From Haemonchus contortus (lineage: Eukaryota; Nematoda; Chromadorea; Rhabditida; Trichostrongylidae), in NCBI GenBank assembly GCA_000469685.2, contig LS997565.1, positions 23,761,272 to 23,825,271 on the forward strand: a stretch of 64,000 nucleotides of DNA, in the 5' to 3' direction. The translations under genes were made by a program, and so were the position numbers. The notes below the pieces were generated by a model, which was given only the letters and a program-made list of their open reading frames with translations, ran no database searches and had not been told where the DNA came from. Of this stretch, positions 1 to 13,207 are shown in pieces; the stretch's first letter is position 1; the number at the start of each line of letters is the position of its first letter.

Positions 1-1372
1 TCACTCGTTAATGAGATTTCCTGAAACAGGATCCCTTGTATGGATTGTCTAGTTTGAAGCGATCCTGAAAAGGTGAAGAGTTGCGGCCCGCCCATCCAAC
101 GGCTTAATTAATGCTTCCCTCATCGGATTCCTTCGAGCTTCTTTTTTTTCAACGTAAGCGCTCAACTCAGATAGTACGAAAACACCTCTGAAAAAGCATC
201 TATGAATATCAATAATCCGCGGGAGGCATGCTGCTTGCTTTCGTTCTCAATTTTGTACCTCACGGGTGGTCTCGTCGAGTCTCCAACACTTCCTCATTGC
301 TCCTGAAAGCCAGCTATACAGAAATCCATCTGACTTCGGAATCAGCTCTTTTCAAATGTCGATAACGCTTGTACTGATAATTTTAGCGAATAAACAGTGA
401 GGACTAGGAGTGACGTTTTGCCATCTACGGATGAAATCACATTGATGAACGAAAAGATCTGTCGAAATTTCTCGCTGCTTTGTTGGAACTGCAGCAACAA
501 CTTCCGCGATCATTCTTTTGTGCCCTTTCCCCTAAGAGCGCCTTCGTACTTGGGAGCAGCCCACCATTTTATCCTTTCTATTACCTTGTAGAAGGGCGAT
601 CGTTAAGCAAACTCGCTTCTTCTCAAAGACTTTCGCTGCTGCACATGCCGAGCATCTCATTCTTGTTTGAGATATCCCTGAATATGTAAGGGTTCTCTGT
701 TCAAATTCCTCAGCCTTTCTCTTCGTTCAGTTCATGGTTCTTCTAACGTATGATAGACTGAAATGAGAGATCGATTTATTCTCTTTTTGGATTTTTTCTA
801 AGATTGGCCAAACTTTTCTATTTGAAACATGTCGTAGCCAAAGCGCGTCTTTGTTGTTGCTGCAAAAAATGGCTATAAAATGGATTTCTTCCCAGTTTTT
901 GTTGATTCCTATCGTTAAACCATCGAAATGAAAGAAGCAATCTCTTGAGGCCCCATTTCATTCCGTTTCGTACGAACTTACATCACTCCCTTGGTAGGGA
1001 CTGGTTTAGGAAGTCGGTAGAAGGATGATTTCCGAGCTTCATAAATGAGTTAATTGAATTTTTAATGAGATAAATCACTTTCTAGAGCAATCATCAAGCC
1101 TAACTGGCTTGTTTTCGAAAGTATGGCTCTTCACTGCAACGCAAATAATAAGCAAGCAAACAACATTCTGCACAAAGATCTGTGAATTCGTAGCAGGCGT
1201 GAGTCGGAAGCGATATAATGATAGGAGTGTTCATTTTGTTTAGTCGCAATATCGTTTTCCGCCCATGAAGTACTTCTCTGACTGAGATGTTGACGGGCCT
1301 AATTGAAGTTCTGGCTCGATGTTTGTCTGCTGTCTTTTTCGGTTACGCAATTTTGTGATTTTCTCATTTCAG
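1..1372. other. Upstream stretch, no gene resolved
   Basis: AT-rich DNA with only short open frames that lack splice context. Earlier exons of the gene ending at 2082 may lie here, but no exon with matching phase could be singled out. No transposon termini, tRNA-like fold or long repeat was recognised. Confidence 0.4.
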
Positions 1373-2082
1373 ATTGAAGAACGTTCCCTACAACATGTCA
1401 GACCAACGTAGGTGAGTGTTGGCACGTTCCCTTCATTTTCTCTTTGACCATCTGATTTCATAATTGCCTTGCTAGAGCTTCCAAAAGGTTAGAGGTGGGA
1501 GTTTACGGGGAGACTGCTTTGTACCGTGAATCCCTATGGATTGCACGGCTAAGTTCTCAGTATTCATCACGATGTAAAAGTCCCTTGGATCAGAGAACTA
1601 CACGCGGCTCCAGCCCTTACCGCCACACACTGAGAATTTCTGAGAAGCCTCAGTCTCGCGCATATTTGACCACGTCTTCAGGCAATCTATTTGATTAAAC
1701 ATTGTTGCGGGACTCATTTTCGCGTTTGATTTTCATTAAAAGCCTTTTGCACGAGGCCGTTAGGGCGGGTGTCGTGCTTCCACTCCCCTATCCCTGTCTT
1801 TTGCCCATATTGAGAGCAATCCTCGGCCCAGTCTTCGCATTTCAGTAATTCGTTATTGGTTGTTTATCGGTTATTGATCGATTTCAGAATGATCATCACT
1901 GGCGATCTCGACTATGATGTTCGAGTATGGGCGGCGAAAAACATTGTGAGTTCTTGACTCAAGTAATTCTCTTCAAGCAGTTAGAGTAGTCATGTTTGTC
2001 GCAACTGATCCTATTCCTCTTACCTTTCGTATTCAAGAAGGGCACATTTGAAGATCTCTGCAATGAACTCATTACCGCTTAG
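1373..2082 (+). CDS. Probable 3' end of an unrecognised multi-exon gene
   Basis: Three exons can be joined in one frame: 1373-1411 (acceptor TTTCAG, donor GTGAGT, containing a possible start ATG at 1395), 1888-1945 (acceptor TTTCAG, donor GTGAGT), and 2038-2082, which ends in TAG. The phases fit: the first exon ends in AG, which the next completes to an Arg codon, and the second ends on a codon boundary. The joined peptide includes MIITGDLDYDVRVWAAKNI followed by KGTFEDLCNELITA and a stop. The last acceptor (ATTCAAG) is weak. I do not recognise the family. If 1395 is not the start, the gene extends upstream into 1-1372. The peptide is not in phase with the GPCR exon at 2812, so it is probably a separate gene rather than the receptor's N terminus. 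Confidence 0.3.
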
Positions 2083-2811
2083 ATTCTGAGCAGCCACGTG
2101 CAACTACAGAAGTCGCTTTTCATGAAGCTACAGCCGCTAATTGTTTACCATTACAGTAATGTCAATGGTTGCCATCCCCGCGAAAAGAAAAAAACGATGT
2201 AATGCTTGGGGAGAGTAGGGGATATTGTACCTCATTAAGAAGATCTTTTTCACCAACCACAAAAAACAATTCGAGTTCCGCATTTGCCTTGAAGGTTTGG
2301 AGCCGACTAAAGGTGGCCGAGAGTGTGTGTGCTGAATTTTGTTTTCTCTTTCCCCAAAGAAAATTTGTGTTTGAAGCGTTGAGGAATCGCCATCGAAAAA
2401 CAAAAAAGTTTTCTTTGTGAGACCATTTCGACTGTGCATAATACTGTGTGTCAACGTAACTCTGTAATTGAGAAATCTAAGCGGTAGTCTATCAATGGCA
2501 CTTTTGGAATTGCAGCTTCTGAATTACCTTGCCCGAGTTGGCATCCAATTCCTCTATTTCTTAATTTGAAAACCACGTACGTGAAGAACTTACCCTTCCA
2601 AGCTGATCTCAGTGAAGACTGGGTGGCAAACGACTTGGGTACCGCTTTGTGCCAGTCAATCAGTAATGGAGTATGTAAGAGGAACTTACTGAAAACCTGC
2701 ACGGCAGAGTATGATCGCTACATTCGGGCATTTCATGTTTTTTTCTAGAGGTTAATTTCATTCTTACTTTGGCAACTATTAGCTGAGAACATAATTCTTC
2801 TTACCCCTCAG

Positions 2812-5800
2812 GACTTATGAGAACATTCCCAAATTCAAGGTAAGTAGTAATTGATAGAAACAGTTTTCCTTTGAAAAATCTCAGCAAGGGTTGAACCTCG
2901 GTTGGCCCAAGTGCTGTGAAACATTGCCTCGAAGTGGACCTGATGTTGCTTATTTCGTGCGCCCTGGGATTCCAATCGTCACTTCTTCCATTTAATCCAT
3001 CATTTCAATTTTAATTCTCAAGTAAACAAGTTAATGGGGGTGTTGTGGTTTGGCGTGGAGAGGAACCTTCCCAGCTTTTGGGATTGCCGAAAAGCAGTAA
3101 AGCTTCTCAGCTATCTCTCGATGAAATATCATAAATTCATACATCCTATCTGTTGTTTTCCACAAAAAAAATATCGGCGAATATGTAAACATCGTAACAA
3201 TACAACTAACGAAGCTTGTATTTCACTTGTAATGCAGCAGGTTACTCCAAATGAGAATTATTTTGAAATGCAAATCACTCGTGCAGGAATTCTGAGAGAT
3301 GATTGTGGAAAACCTTACGGTAACTGAATTATACCGTACGTTTAGTTTGTGAATGGCACTTGTCCGGAGATGTACAAGCCGTTAATTACGGGAGGCATGA
3401 ACGCCTTCTACGTGTACGTATTCCCTGTTCAATTCTTTCTGGGAGTGATCGGAAACGCTTTGAACCTCTGTGTGCTCCTTAGCCGACACATGCGAAGTGA
3501 GGTAAGTGAGCCCCATATTACTAGCCACCACCCCCCGAAGTATTGCTGCATTTCAGGCAAATTATCTTCTCTCTGCCCTAGCCATCGCTGATATTCTACT
3601 GTTTTTGACAATGCTACCTGCTGCCCTAGGAGTTTGGCCCTCATTTTATACCAACGATTATTTCAGGTAGCTCTTCAACTATGCAGATCATTATTTCAAG
3701 CTAGAGCTTTGGAGTTTTAGGAGATTCTACTATCACTCGCACACGATGCGCCACTGGTTCTCCAACGTTTTCTCGTGCATCACTTCGTGGCTGATTCTGG
3801 CTGTCTCAGTGGAAAGGTAAGTAGGGCACACTAGTCGAAGATGCCCGACTTAGAAAACATCGTTCGGGAACTATACGTCGAAAGGACATTTTTTACATAC
3901 ATCGTAAGCCTACGAACGCTCCTTTCTCTTCCCTTCATGCCAGTTTATGGAAGAATTTCACGCCCGAATTTCCGTGGTTGCACGTGGCAGTGTTTTTGTA
4001 GCCAATTCCATGATTTTCCTATGGGAAAGCTGTATCTTAACATCCCACTGCGCGTCCTGGCACGAGATGGGTGCACAACTGCGATTGGTACTCCTTTTGG
4101 GTGCAAGATCCCACACACGCCCTGAGAGCAGCCCAGCTATTAAGAGCTTTGAAAATGAGGTAGCATTCTCCTATCCCCGCACCTCTATCCTGTATGAGAA
4201 ACCTTTGCTTCCAGCAATTCGCACACGAGAACTTGATACTGGAGTTTGCCACAGCTTTGAGTTTCTAGTCGAGGCAATGAGCAAGTTCGAAGTAACGATG
4301 TTATCTTTGTGTAGAGGGCATGCAATAGAGAACACTCATTGGGTCAGAATGCGTCGTTGTTCTACTAATCTCTGAGACTCTTATGCCTACGACGCAAAAG
4401 TATAAGTCAAATGGGCCTGAGCACTTGGCCATGCCGCGACCACCACAGCCACCAGGTACATGGGAAGTTCAAAGATAAAATGATGGGTTGGAGCATACAA
4501 TACATAGATCAGAGTGAATGAATCGACCCCTCCCGCCACCCCTACTAAAGGGAAATCCCTCGGTCACCGCTGCCAGAGATCGGAACACAACGACACTGCT
4601 AAAATGGTCCTTCACACCTGAGCAACCTCGATGCTGTAGCAAGGGCAATCACCAACTTTGCTCTAGAGCAAGACCTGACAATATAACAATAAATAGTGGA
4701 GGAGTCTAGGACTTGGTCGCCTTATTTGTTCGATGTTAAGTGTAGGAGATGCTTTCAGATACTTGGGAATCTCCTCCCCGATGCACGCACGCGGGGAGTG
4801 GCGAGAATCAAGAGTACGATATTTGATGATTATGGTAATAGTGGGGAGCCTGTCGCTGACAGCTTTTCATCACTTTGAGTACAAGTACGGCTATGCCACA
4901 ATGTGCAACGGAACGCTCACTTACGGAAAACTTGTTCCAATCGACCGCGTCAGTCCGATTTTCGTGATACCTCACTAAACATGGAGACTTAATTTCTCTC
5001 ATTCAGCTCGTTCCATATATCTCTAGTCTCCAAGTACGCGTTGTGACAATTCTAAAGACACTACAAATAGTTCTGGTAGTGATTCTTCCGCTGATTGGCA
5101 TTGTCGTCCTGAACTTGAAAATCATTTTGGTGCTTCGGCGCAGTAGCGTTCTAGTCACCAGATCAGCCAAGAGCAGCATAGATGATCCTAACGACGAGTT
5201 CCTCAGGTAAGCTCAGAGGTTCCCTTTTTCTCGTCTCGAAAAGTTTCCGCTAAATTCTTTCAGAGACACCGACTCGCGTCAGAAGCGCGACCGAAAAGTT
5301 ACGATTACTGTGCTTGCCATCATCGCCTGCTTCTTTTTGACCCATGTAAATAGGCTTTCTTTTGTTGTTTTTTTTTGCAAAATTCGAATTTTCGAAAGGG
5401 CTGGGAACTATTATGATTCCGTACCAATCCATTACTTTTGGCCATCTACCTGCCTGTTTCCCTGTCGTGAAATGGAGCGCGGCACCAGCAGAGGCTTGGT
5501 CAAGAGTGTAATGGGCAGGCCAAGATAAACAGAGCGATTGTGATAAATCAGTAGCAGAGAAAGTAATAGGATCCCAAACCATTAATTCAAAAAAAGGTAG
5601 GGGGGGGGAATTATTTATTCTGCTTCATAACGATGTCTAACAACAGCCTGAAAATTGCAGAAATGGGGGTAGATTAGCTAGCTGAGCACGAAGTGTGATG
5701 GCGCATCTGAAACTAGCCAAGATCCTCCAACAGAGGGCGTAGCCTGCTCCCAACGTACATAGGTATCCTCAGTCGTGGCTGAAGAAGAATAGGGCAATAG

Positions 5801-6805
5801 GGAGAGCAGTGCAGGAGGAAGTCAAATATTTCATGAATGCCAGGTGGCCGCTACCTTAAACCTGATTAGGTCTCATCACAGTCTAACTTTAACATGAAAT
5901 ATTAACGTTGAGCAACGGGCTCATGGGCAGGTTGAAGAGCTACCTACATTCTCAGGGTTTTAAATTTTATCGAGAATTTTCATGAAACCATGAAAAACAG
6001 TCCCGGGAAAAAATAGTTAAGAGGAGCTGTAGGGAAATCCTATTCCACAGGAATTTGTAACTTGTTTTCGAGGCGACATGGAGACTGAAAAAACGGATGT
6101 TTTTCTGTACCGGAAGAAGCAAGATCAGTGGGCAGGATTAGCAAAAGTAGTTCATTATTTGTCCCACAATTTCCAAGACGTAGACGAATCAGCAACCCTT
6201 GAAGCTTTCAAGAAGCGACGCATGCGGATGAAGGACGAAAGTCCACCGACAAGGGTGAAGGTTACAGGGAAAATTTGTTAGCTTTTGGATAGCTTCTGAA
6301 GTGAATGTTAAATGTGGACTCTACCAGTTGGCAGGAAGTACAGAATGTGATTAATAGTAACATATGATTGTATTTGTTTGAATTCGCCTGCTGTGGGTTG
6401 TGGTTTATTCCTACTTGAAGACTAAGCATCGTTTTCATGAAAACCTTTCAGGAAAAAAGTTTCGAGGTGGGATCTGTGACTCATCTCATAGCGATCTTTG
6501 ACCGCTCTATTAAGTCATTTTTTCTCATTGTATCAATCAATTCAGACACCTTCGACGCTTCCGTTCATTCTCGAACTTATCTCACCAATAATGACCCCAT
6601 CCCAACGGGATTTCATCCGTCGACTAATGCCTGAACTCGGTCCCGTAGTTCATGGGTGGTTACTCACTGGAAAGGTTTGATTATTTTCCACTACTGACAG
6701 TCTTACGATGGAGCAAAGCATTTTATTTAGGTGATGAATTTCGTTCTATTCTGTATGTCATCAGTTTACTTCAGACGGCGGCTACGAGCCATCATTTGGA
6801 GTAGG
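2812..6805 (+). CDS. Peptide GPCR, FMRFamide-receptor-like (rhodopsin family)
   Basis: A seven-transmembrane neuropeptide receptor expected in the plasma membrane of neurons or muscle, coupling to G proteins. Phase-compatible exons: 2812-2839, 3346-3501, 3557-3666, 3721-3816, 4759-4948, 5007-5206, 5264-5345, 6546-6674, 6731-6805, about 355 residues in all. Visible parts: an extracellular VNGTC glycosylation site; TM1 with GNALN; TM2 around ALAIADILLF; the WPSFY loop; TM3 ending in VERY (an E-R-Y form of the DRY motif, with its Arg codon split by an intron); TM4-5; a basic third loop; TM6 (ITVLAIIACFFLTH); and TM7 running into KVMNFVLFCMSSVYFRRRLR, the usual end of this nematode family in place of a clear NPxxY. 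The start codon and first exon upstream of 2812 were not found. The tail beyond 6805 is uncertain; 7681-7725 is a candidate last exon. The FRPR/DMSR-type assignment is from remembered motifs, so no subtype is given. Confidence 0.85.
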
Positions 6806-7680
6806 GTGAGTCACAGGAGGAAGTTGTTATGATAAACAAATCCGTTTTTGAGGCTCTTCGAGGAAGCCATATGTCTTTTTGTTAGTATTCGTTATCAGCA
6901 AACATAAAACCACTCATGCTGACCAAACGGGTAGCATTTGTGAGGATCAGGAACAATTGTGTGGTAAAGGGATTTTCGCAGTTGATAAAAGAAATATGCT
7001 CGTTTTCGGGGAAAAAGCGAAATAGCTGAGGAAAAGTGTAACTACTGGCTTGATTCTAAGTGATCAACTTGACTTGGCTCTCACAAAATTGTTAGGGGCG
7101 AAAGAGGGCGTTACGATAGCGCACGCATAGTTCTCCACAGACGGTCCGTTTTCTGATGTCTGAATTTATGGTTTGAAAAAAAACGATACTCTAATGGATC
7201 AGATGTCGCCAATATTCTTTTATAGAAGTTTCGCAAGTCAACCAGAGCTCCTTCAAATCGCCTCTCAAGAATTTGCTATCTTGTGCGGAGGAAATAATTG
7301 CTTTCTTTTTGATAGCAATGAGCTTGGTAACTGAGGTGAGAGTGCAGCTTATCATACCTGAGAAAGAAGTTCAGGAAAATCAGGGGACGTTAAAGCTCTT
7401 CATTGGTTTTCAGTCGTATTTTAGTTGAACTTAGGGGACCAAGTTGAGCTGTTTTGATCGTGATAACTCACAGCCACGAGACTTTGGATAAGTGATTGTG
7501 AGTACATGAGGATAAACCAACTTCATTAACTCTGCCAATGCATGCCTTTCCAACAATAGGTTAGTCGCAGAGTCTTGATAGGGTTTTCACGTCTTCCTTC
7601 TTTATGTTTTTGATGGTAATCTGTGGTCAATATACTCACCATTATTAGTCCCTATGTGGTCAGCGATTCCCTTTCGTCAG

Positions 7681-7725
7681 TACTGGGGAGTGTCAGTCAA
7701 GGAAATGAGCGACCACCCGACATAA
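7681..7725 (+). CDS. Candidate last exon of the GPCR
   Basis: After the acceptor TTTCGTCAG the sequence reads in phase 0 as YWGVSVKEMSDHPT and then TAA. Phase 0 is what the donor after 6805 requires. It would give the receptor a short cytoplasmic tail. Supported only by phase and acceptor; other exons within 6806-7680 are possible. Confidence 0.25.
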   Translation, partial: YWGVSVKEMSDHPT

Positions 7726-9084
7726 GTTCTCAAACTTTGTGAAAGTGTTTCTAGCCAAAAAAGACATTACAGTTCAGAACAAGAGATAATTAGAAGGGGC
7801 TATGTGGAGAATATGGAAGTGCGGTTTTCCAGCCTAGTCCCTCAGTATTTGGTGTGTATCTTTATCTATGATTTATGGGGTCGGGTGCTGACATGAAGGA
7901 AGTTCACTGGAGCTCGTTTTTTCCCAGATGGTTGTCGAGGTTGAGTAGCAGAAACGGAAGTAGTGACCTCTTACCCTTGCGAAAGCAGCTCGTAATACAA
8001 CATTTCCCCTCGAGTCCTAGGAGCAACGAGAAAAGCCTCCGTTCGGTTCATGTCTGATTTCGGTTGCAGTGGCGACTTTTCTCCTTCGCGCAGTCAGGTA
8101 CGGCGTGAGTTGAAGTGGCATGGATCCGAGTCACATCTTCAGTAATTAGGTCTTACAGAAACTCATTCCCCTGGGAGCGGTGAAAGAGAGATTGACATAT
8201 GAATGCCCGAGTGTACTGAGTGCCATTCGTTAAGGTATGAGGGATCCCACGAGTCTCCACTTTACAATATCTGAAAGCCTGGAGGCGCTTAACGACTGTC
8301 TTATCCCTGAATTGCGAAGGTAGCCTCGTATCCCCTTTTGCAAAGCGATCGGAGCAGCAGTAAGCGGTACCTATGAGCGTAGTGTCGTCTTCTAAGGCGC
8401 TGCTGTCTTTTCGGAGTGTCGTTGTCGCTCCAGAGCCACGGAGTCACTCATAGAAGACGAAGATAGTTCTGTGAAATTGACATAGTGCTCGAACTCAGGG
8501 AGGCACACACGCCTCATATACTTGCTGCGGAGAAGTTTCTAGGATGGCCCACAGCTATCACATGGTACATCTTGGATATAGATCAAGAATCGGAAGTTCC
8601 AGGCTTTAAAAGAACCCTGTCAAACCTTCACAATCACAATGAATGTCGTGTATCACCTTCTGCCTCAGACGGTTGCTAGTGAGCTCGTCCAGACGCTAGT
8701 GAGCTCGTCCGTCCTCAAATTTAAGGCTATACGGAATCCCTCCCACGACGCCTACTTGGATTTGGCTCATTTCCGCAATTACAGGGGAAATGAATGTTTT
8801 TCTGCAAATAACGTGCTGGAATGCAGAAGATAGTCGTTTCAATGGCCCCACATTTTCTTTTATTGGCATTTTATTACCATCTATATTTATTCCGATCCGT
8901 TTTGTGTTGCAAAACATTCATGGAAAAAGGGTTTCTGAACTTTTCTCCAGTGGAGGCCTACCCTTCAGTGATTGAGCACCAGACAAGTTGAAATTGATAC
9001 TCCGAGCGATCTCTACGATTCCTCCATTCTCTGCAAATTTGATAAGGATTGGAGATTCGAACCTAGTATTACGTCCAAATTCAG
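7726..9084. other. Intergenic, no gene recognised
   Basis: No coding exon with good splice sites was found. A short tandem duplication (GCTAGTGAGCTCGTCC, twice) lies at about 8674-8708. The stretch near 8500-8680 has an open frame with no recognisable domain. Confidence 0.4.
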
Positions 9085-9088
9085 TTAA

Positions 9089-9595
9089 AGGCACAGTTCA
9101 CGAAAAAATGGTTTCTGAGATTCCCTCAAATATAAATTTGAGGCCACCGCGTATACCATATCTAGCACTATCAGGTGGGAAAACGGCCTAGTTATGGAGG
9201 TATAAAGGCTCAAAGATATACTCGTGTGTATCCTCGGACGAGTTTTAACCAGCATTGTAGAAGCTGCACCGATCACAAGGAAACCCACGTAGGAAGTTCA
9301 AACAACTTGTCATGACCCATAGCGACAATGAAAGACAGTTCTGTACAGTTCTGGCTCGATGTAGTCAGCTCTTTGCGCTTTTGCAATAACTGAAATCTCG
9401 TCCGAATACCCCTTCCATGTTATTTTCGTCATGGCAATCTCGCCCAACCTCTATTCTACTACTTTTGAGTAGCCATCTTTTTCTCGAAATCGGCGAACTC
9501 TCTCGCTTCCTTCACTACCAATAAACTATTCCCAATCTATACGTAAGCTTTTTCGAATAAAAACGGGTACCTCAAAATTATCGTGAACTGTGCCT
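9089..9595. mobile_element. TTAA-flanked MITE, copy a
   Basis: A 507 bp non-autonomous DNA element. It begins AGGCACAGTTCACGA and ends with the complement TCGTGAACTGTGCCT, and is bounded on both sides by TTAA (9085-9088 and 9596-9599). A TTAA target duplication is the hallmark of piggyBac-type insertion. No transposase is encoded. Related copies lie at 17951-18566, 28588-29046 and 53339-54009. Confidence 0.75.
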
Positions 9596-9599
9596 TTAA

Positions 9600-10678
9600 G
9601 TTTCAGTAGGTTGTCCCTGCGAAGGAGTAAAGGCAATTGTTTTGACAAAGCTGTTCGCAGAAATTATGACATATCATCAATTCATAGTCTGAGCTCAAAC
9701 TAACGAGTTTCTTCAAAATGCATTAGCACAGGCGAGGCTACCTGATTGCTTAAAGAGATCAGCGCACCCGGGGAATTACTCAACCTTACTGTTGTAGTAG
9801 AAGATAGGTGCAGTTGTCGATTACACCAACTAAGGTGGACTTCAGATGGAACAAAAGGGGAAGGTCTTTCATTATGTCTGGCGTAGTCCATATGAAGCAG
9901 CTGAGCAAGATCATTAGCTAATGGATAGGAGAGTTCATAAATGCATTGGTCACGGAACAAGCGAAGGAAGAAGTGCATGGGTTAGCTAAGCTTGTCTGCA
10001 CCTCTCTTGTGCAGCCACATTGTCGACCGAGGTTCGAAAGGCAAGAAATCGCTCAAGCATTGGTGTTAAAATGACATGTGGCGACCGTATGCATGATCTT
10101 GGATCAAATCCGGGCTCGGGTTCAGGCGCTCCTCCCGGACTGGTGTCGGTGGGATCGTACTCGTGCGAAATGCCTGCCGTTATGCCACATCGCCTTTGAC
10201 TTTGGATTGCGCTTCGGCTAATAGAATGACAACTTATGGTCACTACATGAGAGTTAAACTCTGTGAGTCACTACAGTTTGATTAAAAGTTGGATGTGATT
10301 CCATCTTTCTAAAATGTATAACCGAGTTTTTAACAACCCTTTGATCGGCTCACTTTTTCGCCTTCCTCGGAGCCTGGAAAGACAAAAGACATTCGGAAAA
10401 CGATTCGATCACACTTTCAACATACAGAGGAAGTTGAAAGGGGACGTAAACTATGTACTGTTACGAAGCCAGTATTTGACGAACCAGAGTTTAGATTAGT
10501 CGAACTGTGCGGTCCACCGATCAACCTTAACCTAGAGGAATGCGTTTAAGTAAGGGTAGACTCGGGTCAACTCGCTTCAGGGGCCCTCGAAGGGCTGACC
10601 ACGTGGATCAAGCGTCCCAGAAACCACTGAAGGTAGAGTGCGCGATGCCCTTCCCAATCACCCCCTAGCAACTACTCT
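9600..10678. other. Intergenic, no gene recognised
   Basis: Two minus-strand open frames (9700-9978 and 9986-10243) show no domain I recognise and no convincing splice signals. The second has a run of Pro, Gly and Glu like a translated dispersed repeat. Nothing else is supported. Confidence 0.35.
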
Positions 10679-11910
10679 ATTAGGGTGTCCGAAAAAGTTT
10701 TGAGAAAATTCAGTTGGTTTTTCAATACAGCAATAAATATAGATCAGTGATCAGGGTAGGGGCCCTTCTTAACCACAACGTCTCTCCATCAATCGGACTG
10801 GGCATTGATGCCACTCCTCCAGTATGAAGTGAGGCGTGACTCAATTCATTCATCTACCCCTGCTTGACTTCTCGACAGTTGGTGAATTTTTTTCTGAAAC
10901 GCAGGCGTATGCGCTTCTGAAAATATGGCAGCCATATGGGCTGAGATCAGATGGATATGTGGGAATCGGGTAGCCAACTTATACCAAGTCTCTCCAGCCT
11001 CTCCATCGACGTACTCTTGGTCTCAATATCCATCACAATCGAAAATTTCCTTGTAATCGGTGTGAAATGGAGGCTCGAAACACCACCTCTCTCATTTTTT
11101 GACGGTATACTCTTGTGCTTACCACAGTGCACTCTGGTATTTCATGGTAAAACATCCGGTTGAGCAGAGGACGTATGAGCTCATCGTGCGCGCCTCACTT
11201 TATAGCGAGCTGCGACCTTACGTCCATTGGTAGGCATAGCACATTCCTGTGTGAATTTTCCTACGACATCTACTTTTTATTCTGAGCAATGACGAAGTTG
11301 GTTAATGTCGTCGTTCGCTCACAGTCGAGAAGCTTCTGACACACACTGGCTCGCACTCGATACTCCTGCTCAGTCGAGGTTGTGCGAGATTTGCAAAGAA
11401 TCCTGCTTTGAAAGATACTTTTGCGCAGATTGTCGTGGATGGTTGATTGAGGAGTAGAGATCGTCTTTACCAAATCCTGCCACTTTGAACAGGATTGCTG
11501 TGACGGGAGGACAGATTAGTGTGCGTATTTGAAGCAATGGACGTTTGTTTCGACAAACTTCGTCGAAGCGAATCTCTTCTCGTTGGGAGCGATCGCGCCA
11601 TTTATGGTAGGTGACAAGAGAAGACCACTGCTGCCGATCAGTCATCATATCTCGTCCCAATCCTGAACATCGAGGCGATCAGTTTCGTAATGGAGATGCA
11701 GAAGGTCCCGGTAGTCGTATAGATGGCACATCCTTCGGTCCACGATTACTTACTTCGAACGACCACGTCGAATACTGTTCAGCACGAGTATTGATCTATC
11801 AACAATGCCCTTCTCCCTGCTATCTATAGGCCTTCTTAATGGCGTGCGCGAGAAAAATGCCTTCAAAGTTGAGAAGCAAATTAATCAAAATCTTCCGGAC
11901 ACCCTATATA
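10679..11910 (-). mobile_element. Decayed mariner-like element
   Basis: About 1.23 kb bounded by inverted termini TAGGGTGTCCGAAAAAG (left) and the complement CTTCCGGACACCCTATA (right), the size of a mariner. On the minus strand, broken frames near 11270-11660 carry the helix-turn-helix part (STIHDNLRKSIFQSRILCKS, then a KLL-type motif). Nearer the left end a broken frame resembles the mariner C-terminal segment. Several stops and shifts, so inactive. The N-terminal motif resembles the element at 51575-53000. Confidence 0.55.
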
Positions 11911-13207
11911 CACCCTTGACTCCTCTTCATCTAAAAAACCTCCCGCAGAAATGCCTGAGTAGGTAGTCGTGGACTGAGGCTCGGGCTTCGAGGGAGGGGA
12001 GGAGGATATCCACAACTTCACCGCGTCCCGAAGACCTGCCTTTCTCACCCGTGATCGTATGGTCACATTTAATTCGTCTCATATAAGAGAGAAACGAAAT
12101 GGAATTGTTGCTTTCACATCCTCGTGACGATTCTGTGCCCCACCCTTCGTCTGTGACGGGATGTCATTCCTGATGTTTCGTGACTTTTTGCCCTTAACAT
12201 GCGTGTGTTGTACCGACTCTGAGTTCTCTTCGTCTCCTGAGAAAACTTTGAGGCAGTGTGCAGCACATCACTTATGATGGTTTTTTTAGTGGTTAGTGGA
12301 TGGGCGGATTAGAAATTGAAGAAACATGCCGTGATTAATTGAGGGTCGAAAGTGGGTACAACTTCGAAGAGTTAGATGAATGTCGTGCCTTGATAATGGG
12401 TTGGTAAATGACAAAATATACTAGCAACTAAGCATTATTTGCTCTGCTCTTCTTTAATTCATATTCAGTTGGATAGCTCTATTCCTGCTGCAGAGTGTGC
12501 CTAATTGTAAGCTCAGTGCATCACTCACCGACTGTTATATACATATCTATAATTTATTTTCACTCAATTTCCACTGAAGCAAGACCGATGCGGTTATCAA
12601 ACATTATTAAAGAGTTTTAACATTTGGTCGCACAATAAAATAAGATCAACCAAATTCCGAGCAGAGCTTATAATCTTCCTGCGTGTCACGTGCTAGGTGC
12701 GTCTGTCAGTTTATCCGTCTGTAGGTTTTTCGACGTGTGTGCATGTGTGTATGGGGGTATGTGTGACGGAAAACTCATAAATTCCGTTCCCGTGAACCTA
12801 CAGCGTTAAATTTATAGGCGTACAGACAGCATGATTGGAACACTGGTGGTGGGTGCCAAGACTGAACTCCATCCATGGTGACCAAGCGGCGTGCCAAGCG
12901 AAAAATAAGCAGTGCATGATCATATGGGAACACAGTTGTGTTGAGGAAATGTTGAGAACACAACAATCCACGATAGATGGCCGGGCATCGAAGGGGACGG
13001 AGCGAGGACCGAAAGCCTCGGGAGTTTGGGGAGAAGTTCCGCCATCCGCCTGCGCTTCCTCTCGAGTATTTGCTAAGTGAAATTTAAATAGCAACAGAAG
13101 TTGGATCAGCCATAGAAGACCTGGGACTACGGGAGGGGTGGAAGTAGGGGGAGCTGAAATCTTGAATCGGCAGTTCTACTCAAAAGCGTTTCAGTTGCAT
13201 CGTTTAC
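11911..13207. other. Intergenic, no gene recognised
   Basis: AT-rich DNA without convincing exons. Open frames on both strands near 12775-13094 overlap one another and show no known domain; a GT-rich patch lies at about 12735-12770. Confidence 0.4.

Noticed and set aside
3947..4375. 142-codon plus-strand frame inside the GPCR
   Set aside because: Falls in the intron between exons 3816 and 4759, which join exactly to complete the VERY motif.
10010..10150. Possible tRNA gene near GGTTCGAAAGG
   Set aside because: No A box at the right distance and no cloverleaf.
12798..13094. Overlapping open frames on both strands
   Set aside because: Complementary shadows of each other with no domain or splice signals.
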